Positions 59,224-64,000 of a stretch of 64,000 bases of DNA are shown piece after piece (the stretch's first letter is position 1; each line of letters starts with the position of its first letter). The notes under the pieces are model-generated. The model made no database searches and was not told the origin of the DNA. It saw only the letters and a program-made list of their open reading frames with translations. Source of the stretch: Candidatus Leptofilum gracile (GTDB taxonomy: Bacteria > Chloroflexota > Anaerolineae > Promineifilales > Promineifilaceae); the NCBI GenBank assembly GCA_016713825.1, contig JADJOJ010000011.1:405677-469676 (forward strand), written 5' to 3'. Both the position numbers and the translations under genes were made by a program.

Positions 59224-60194
59224 TCAATTGCTCCGTCCTCGCTGCCCCAGCTGCTCACAGGCGGCCACAATTTGCTCCAGGCTGTCGATCGCCTGCCGCT
59301 TTTCCCGCTCGCCGACGCTGGCATGGCCGTAGCGCACCTGCTCAAACAGGCGGGTCAGCCGCTGTACCGGTGGTTGGGGAAAGCCAATTTTGAGCAACCG
59401 TTCTTCAAATTCGCGGGGGGTGGTGTGCCGTTCGCGGTAAACGCCGCGCTGTTCGTGGACCGTGTGAATCATTTCGCGGTAGCAGCGGCGAATCACGTCG
59501 GCCAGCGGCGCTTCCCCCTGGCGCAATTCGTGTAGCGCTTGTAGAGCGCGCAGGCGCAGCTCGTCCACCGGCAGTTCGGCTATCTCTCCTTCAGCTCCCG
59601 CCGGAATTGCCACCAGCGCCACAGTGCCAGCAGCAGTGAAAAAGCAAAAAAGATACCGACGACCACCAGCGTAGCCTGGGCCGATGGCGATTCTGGCAGT
59701 TTCAGAACCAAATCTTCTAATCGTTCCGCCAGTTGGGTGGTTTCAAAATCGTCAAAGGGCAAATCGGCTGGTTCGCCGCTGGTTTCTGCCTCTTCTTGCC
59801 CGCGCTTCCTCGGTGGCGGCATTGTCTAGCCGCAGCACCAGCAGCACCACCCAAGCCAGGATAAAGCCGCGAGCAAACAGTTTAACCAGCGCGGGCAGTT
59901 CGCGACGGCCGTCTTTGGTGAAAATGAGATAGCCAATGGCCAAAATCAGGAACAGCCAAAATCCGGCGGCAATCAGGCTCCAAACCACGGGGGAAGATAA
60001 GCGGTTCAGGGGCAGAGCGTTCCGTGAAGAGGGCGAGCATCTGGTCAGAGTAGGTCAAACAGACCGTCGCCGCGCCGGAATTCAGCGTGGGGCAGGGTGT
60101 TGGCCAGCAGCAGCAGGGCGACCACCACCAGCAGCATGGTGCCCCAGGTGAGCAGGCGTTGGAGGAACGGCTGGTGCGCCACAAACTGCCGCAT
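59224..60194 (-). pseudogene. DUF4129-like membrane protein (several frameshifts)
   Basis: ATG at 60194 gives MRQFVAHQPFLQRLLTWGTMLLVVVALLLLANTLPHAEFRRGDGLFDLL; after frame changes come DQMLALFTERSAPEPLIFP, then WSLIAAGFWLFLILAIGYLIFTKDGRRELPALVKLFARGFILAWVVLLVLRLDNAA, then a membrane helix VVVGIFFAFSLLLALWRWWQFRREL and the C-terminal DUF4129-like domain LRLRALQALHELRQGEAPLADVIRRCYREM to QLGQRGRSN. At least three or four indels. Order next to MoxR and DUF58 supports the assignment. Confidence 0.65.
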
Positions 60195-60196
60195 CG

Positions 60197-61152
60197 TTAC
60201 ACCTCGGTGACGGGCACGGGACGGAACTGGTCACTTTTTGGATGACATCTTGCGCCGCGTTGCGCTTCATCCACAAATCGGGCTGCAAAATGAGCCGGTG
60301 GGGCCAGCACGGGGGTAATGAACTGCTTCACATCGTCGGGAATGACGTAGGAACGGCCGTCTAGCACCGCCCAGGCGCGGGCCAGCTTCATAAACGCCAG
60401 CGAGGCGCGGGGCTGGCCCCACAGCAATGCGGCTGTCTTTGCGGGTGGCACCCGCCAGCGCTACCATGTACTTTTCGATGTCTGGATCGATGTACACTTG
60501 CTCAACCGCTTCTCGCATTTCGGCCAGCTCCTCGGCGTTGGTGATTGGTTTGAGGGGACGTTTTCCCGCTGCCGCTCCCGCCGCCGCCGTAAAATTTCTT
60601 GCTCTTCTTCCGGCGTGGGGTAACCCACAGAAAGCTTCATCAAAAAGCGATCGAGCTGTGCTTCGGGCAGGGGAAGGTGCCTTCGTATTCGATGGGGTTT
60701 GCGTGGCCAGGACCAGAAACGGCCGTGCAGGGGCATCGTTTCCCCTTCCAGCGTCACCTGGTACTCCTGCATCGCCTCCAGCAGGGCAGATTGGGTTTTG
60801 GGTGAAGCCCGGTTGATCTCGTCGGCCAGGACGATGTTGGCAAAGAGGGGGCCAGTGCGCAGCTCAAATTCGCCACTGGCCCGGTTGAAGACATAGCCGC
60901 CGGTGATGTCACCGGGCAGCAGATCGGGGGTGAACTGGATGCGCTTGAAGGCGAGGCCCAGGGCGGTGGCAAAGCTGTTGGCCAGCAGCGTTTTGCCCAA
61001 TCCGGATAATCCTCTAGCAAAACGTGGCCGCCTGCCAAAACGGCCGTCATGATTTGCCGCAGCAAGTTGCGCTTGCCGATGATTGCTTTTTCTACTTCCA
61101 CCACCACGCGCTGACTGCGCTCGGCCACGTTGGATTTCCATAGCTTGCTCAC
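60197..61152 (-). pseudogene. MoxR-family AAA ATPase (several frameshifts)
   Basis: MSKLWKSNVAERSQRVVVEVEKAIIGKRNLLRQIMTAVLAGGHVLLEDYP, then in other frames GLGKTLLANSFATALG (Walker A), RIQFTPDLLPGDITGGYVFN, NIVLADEINRASPKTQSALLEAMQE (Walker B), RFLMKLSVGYPTPEEEQEIL, REAVEQVYIDPDIEKYMVAL, and AFMKLARAWAVLDGRSYVIPDDVKQF. All MoxR motifs are present, spread over four frames by at least four indels, for example CCGGG to CCGG at ~61006. MoxR ATPases act on vWA proteins such as DUF58 products. Probably an intact gene with read errors. Confidence 0.8.
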
Positions 61153-61317
61153 ATTTGAGTTGGTAGGATATTTTTACCTGTGCCAGGTCAACCTGTCAAT
61201 AAAGTGGCTTTTTGGTGGAATTATGGTGGGAGTGGGTAGGATAATTTCCCCGGAAACGTCAGGGGAGACGTTCTGTTGAGAGCAGTTTCGGGGGGAAATA
61301 AGGGTGAGGAAGGTGGG

Positions 61318-61747
61318 TTAGCTTTGGAGAACGGCCGTTAATGCCACATTACTCACGCCAGCCAACGCTTTAGAGACTGGGCAGCCCGCTTTGGCTCTGG
61401 CTGCGTACTCCTGGAAGGTGGCGTCGTCAATGCCGGGCACGTCGGCCTCAACACGGAGTTCGATGGTGTGAATGGTGGGTGCCGTCTACCTGGCCAATGT
61501 GGACTTTGGCGGTGGTGTTGACGTTGTTGGGCACATGCTTTATCGGCGGAAAGAATGGCGGCGAGGAACAGCGGGTAGCCCCGCGTGGGCCGCGCCGATC
61601 AGCTCTTCGGGATTGGTTTCCTGGCCCGTCGGCGAAGCGGGAAGCGCGGGTGAAGGGGCCGGTGAAACGGCCGTCTCCACCACCATCGTACCCGTACCTT
61701 CGGTTAAGCTGCCTTCCCCAGGTTGCATTTGAGGTGCTGACAGTCAT
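61318..61747 (-). pseudogene. OsmC-family protein (several frameshifts)
   Basis: Start ATG at 61747: MTVSTSNATWGGSLTEGTGTMVVETAV, NPEELIGAAHAG (the family hallmark), then NVNTTAKVHIGQVDG and the end GCPVSKALAGVSNVALTAVLQS, spread over three frames. OsmC/Ohr proteins reduce peroxides with two cysteines. The first catalytic Cys normally follows the AAHAG motif; that part is scrambled here. TAA stop at 61318. Confidence 0.7.
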
Positions 61748-61886
61748 AGGTGTCACTCCTTTTGTCACTGATTTGGTTGTTGAATCGGCTGCCTGTTATA
61801 AAGTGAACCCGGCAAAAAGTCAGATTTATGCAAATGTGAGTGTGGCGTGTTGGTGAGGTTGTAGTGAACGGCCGTTGCCCCAATAA

Positions 61887-63982
61887 TCACATCTGGCACA
61901 GAATTACCACAATTATAGCTGGCACTGGCAGAAGTTTGGAGATACGGCCGTTGCCTTCAGCCACACCGCCCCCTCGCTGTGGCCGGGTGTCCCCCACTGC
62001 GCCGCCTACGATGCTATTGTGGAGACGGCCATTTCCTTCCACACTAGGAAACTGGCCGTAACTCAAACCATCCAACTGCATATATTGTATATTCCTACTT
62101 CGCCAATATCGGTAAATATATTCTGTTAGATTGCTGCTGCGCCCAAATGCGCTGAAAAGATCAAACGACTCCACCCAGAAGTTACAAATAGCTTATCATC
62201 GCTACTTACTGTTACAAAGGAGTACCTGAAAGAACCTTCCATTAGAGTTGTATCTGACAAATCCGATAGGATTCTCGCTTCCATTCAATAATAGACGTTT
62301 TATCTTCACCGGAAAGGCCTGACTCACCCTCCAAGCGATATGTATGTTACCTGAGTTATCTGCCGCAAGTGCATGGTTGTTAATATTTGTGCCTTCCAAG
62401 CGAGGTAGTTGGTAGGGCTTGTGTCTGAGCGGTGTCACTATTCCAATAAAACAAGCCATTATCAGTACTGCCAGCGACTTGGCCTTCCCAAATGACGTGG
62501 CGATATTGTTGGAGGCTAATGCGAAGATGGCCCCTAACTGTTTTCAGCAACTACCGTAGGATCAGATAGACGGATCGTAACCTGGGTGGCTGAATTCCAG
62601 TAAAATAAATCCTTTCCAGAATTAAATAATAGCGTTTTGTTCAGACCACAAAACATGCAGAGTCCCCTGCTGTGTCAGTGAATGGAAACTCCAGCTAAAT
62701 CGACACCACTACCTTCAGGTAAGGCAAAGATCATTAGGGTTTTGTACAGTTTGGTTAAGTGCTGTTCCAATAATAAGGTCCTTTCCCTCATTAGCGACCA
62801 TGGAGTCAGCAATCCATAGAACATTCGCTTGCCCAGGTATAAAGCAAGAAATGAAATATTGCTGAAAACTTATATCTGAGTCTTGGATTGTTTCGGTATG
62901 ACGGTTATCTTAGTGGAACTGCTCACGTCCCAATAATAGAGTCCGATCGTATCCAATGAAATTTCAATAGCCCAAATAATATGGATATGACCATTTGCAT
63001 CTTGAACGCTTGTAATTGATCCAACCAAACAATCATTGGGTATCGGGAATAAGGCTTTCTGTTTACACATCAGACAGAGGAGATCCCAATGGCACGGACA
63101 TACATTTCCTCGAAACTATCAACAGCTCCAACCAGATAACGTGGGCTATATTTGGGAGTTACATTTAGCTTTAATGCGCTAGGAAAACTTACCGGATTTG
63201 TCCAACCAGATAGGTTTTGGCTAGATTTGAAATTGAATCCAAAAAATGGTCCTCCTGGCTCAACTGAACCATCATATTCTGACCAGATATAAAAAAGCGT
63301 ATCATTTGCGAGAACAGCTTGTAAATTAGAGAATAGTGCCTCCGAACGCATCTTGAGAAAGAGCCTGCGCGAGTGCCGAGTGCCTCATTCCAAAGGTACA
63401 ATTCTTCTGAGCTAGATCCATTCATTGTTTTCTGCCCATAACACGTACGCATTACTATTGCTATCTATGAACAACTGGCTTGTGGCGACATTTCCTAACG
63501 TCAGATCCGGGACACTTAAAATTTAGGAGAGTCGTGGTAAGACTCGCGCCAGATAAAAAAGATTCAGAATTCCATATTAGGGTATATTCCGACCGACATG
63601 ACCGCCGTGTTTTTATCCGGGGAGGGGTAGGAACAGACCAGCCACTTCATTGTGTTATAAGTCCTTCGGTCTGTGCCATGGTCAGAAAGGTTTATAGTCT
63701 CCCCAAATGGCAATTGACGATAAAACAGATCAAAACCTTCGTTTGTGTTCGTATCTTGCTCCAGCTGACTGAATACTGTCTGTATCTTCCCGCAATTTTT
63801 GGGATTAGCAATTAAACCTTCGTCTGTGTTACACCATAAGCCCGTACTGTTTTCCAACTGAGGCTGGGCGGTTTCACCTTTGTTTGTTTGTCGGACCGAA
63901 ATCAACAGTAGCGAAAATAAGCAGGTTAATAAAAAAGTAGGGATTGTTATAAAGGGTTGAGCTTTTCGTTGTAGGCAAACAT
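61887..63982 (-). pseudogene. secreted beta-propeller (sialidase/BNR-like) protein, heavily frameshifted
   Basis: ATG 63982 has a GGAGG site. One base-shift later a signal peptide is seen (FLLTCLFSLLLISVRQTNKGE), then fragments in alternating frames: LENSTGLWCNTDEGLI, LANDTLFYIWSEYDGSVEPGG, SVQDANGHIHIIWAIEISLDTIGLYYWD, LAADNSGNIHIAWRVSQAF. The recurrent D-x-x-G-x-I-H-I-x-W motif is typical of BNR/sialidase-type propellers. At least six indels; the 3' end is uncertain (fragment QLDGLSYGQFPSVEGNGR near 62000). Either decayed or in a low-quality end of the assembly. Confidence 0.55.
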
Positions 63983-64000
63983 TTTCCTCCAGAGTTGGTG

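Overview
The window looks like a chromosomal piece from a GC-moderate, probably free-living bacterium. Gene content and protein style suggest a filamentous Chloroflexota (Anaerolineae-like): PucR regulators, DUF58/MoxR clusters, DUF3352 proteins, citramalate synthase, and STAND/NACHT proteins with a diversity-generating retroelement. That assignment is an inference from protein style; there is no rRNA, tRNA, CRISPR array or insertion sequence here to anchor it.

Layout. 1-2.2 kb: membrane protein, YbaK-type deacylase and J-domain protein. 2.2-4.9 kb: a small membrane protein, then a lipoprotein beta-propeller gene with an in-frame stop, flanked by ~180-bp direct repeats. 4.97-15.4 kb (minus strand): branched-chain amino acid operon leader-ilvB-ilvN-ilvC-leuA-leuC-(unknown)-leuD-cimA. 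It is headed by a 30-codon Ile/Leu/Val-rich leader peptide and two terminators, and interrupted by a plus-strand DUF4160/DUF2442 pair. 15.5-20.4 kb: a covarying repeat pair, then response regulator, hybrid histidine kinase and PucR regulator. 20.8-24 kb: pyruvate dehydrogenase E1a-E1b-E2. 24.4-26.7 kb: homoserine kinase and a DUF58 protein.

26.8-31.8 kb is the most interesting part: a complete diversity-generating retroelement (DGR). A ~1041-residue NACHT NTPase with a C-terminal formylglycine-enzyme/C-type-lectin-like domain carries the variable repeat. It is followed by a DGR reverse transcriptase, an Avd-type accessory protein and the template repeat. All 16 VR/TR substitutions fall at template adenines; in addition the VR has lost two bases, which shifts the frame of the final ~40 codons.

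32.2-36.7 kb: carA-carB, both carrying in-frame copies of a heptad repeat that elsewhere is intergenic. 36.7-45.8 kb: CBS protein, small membrane proteins, and a chaperone cluster (ClpB, CbpA/DnaJ, DnaK, Hsp20). 46-52 kb: large secreted nuclease and a DUF3352 protein. 52-55.8 kb: two class IV aminotransferases, a sulfotransferase-like gene and an alpha/beta hydrolase. 55.9-61.2 kb: nitrilase, membrane protein, DUF58, DUF4129-like and MoxR cluster. 61.3-64 kb: OsmC-like gene and a secreted propeller gene. From ~53 kb rightward nearly every gene is broken by small indels. Several are one-base contractions of homopolymers, which points to sequencing or assembly error more than to biological decay.

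Two genome-wide textures run through the window: more than 80 copies of the palindrome ACGGCCGT, absent for 7.8 kb across the DGR and carA; and hairpins built from 7- or 8-base words (GGTAATC, GGAGATT, TAATTGAG, TGAAGGGG) that sit between genes and often supply the stop codon of the neighbouring gene.
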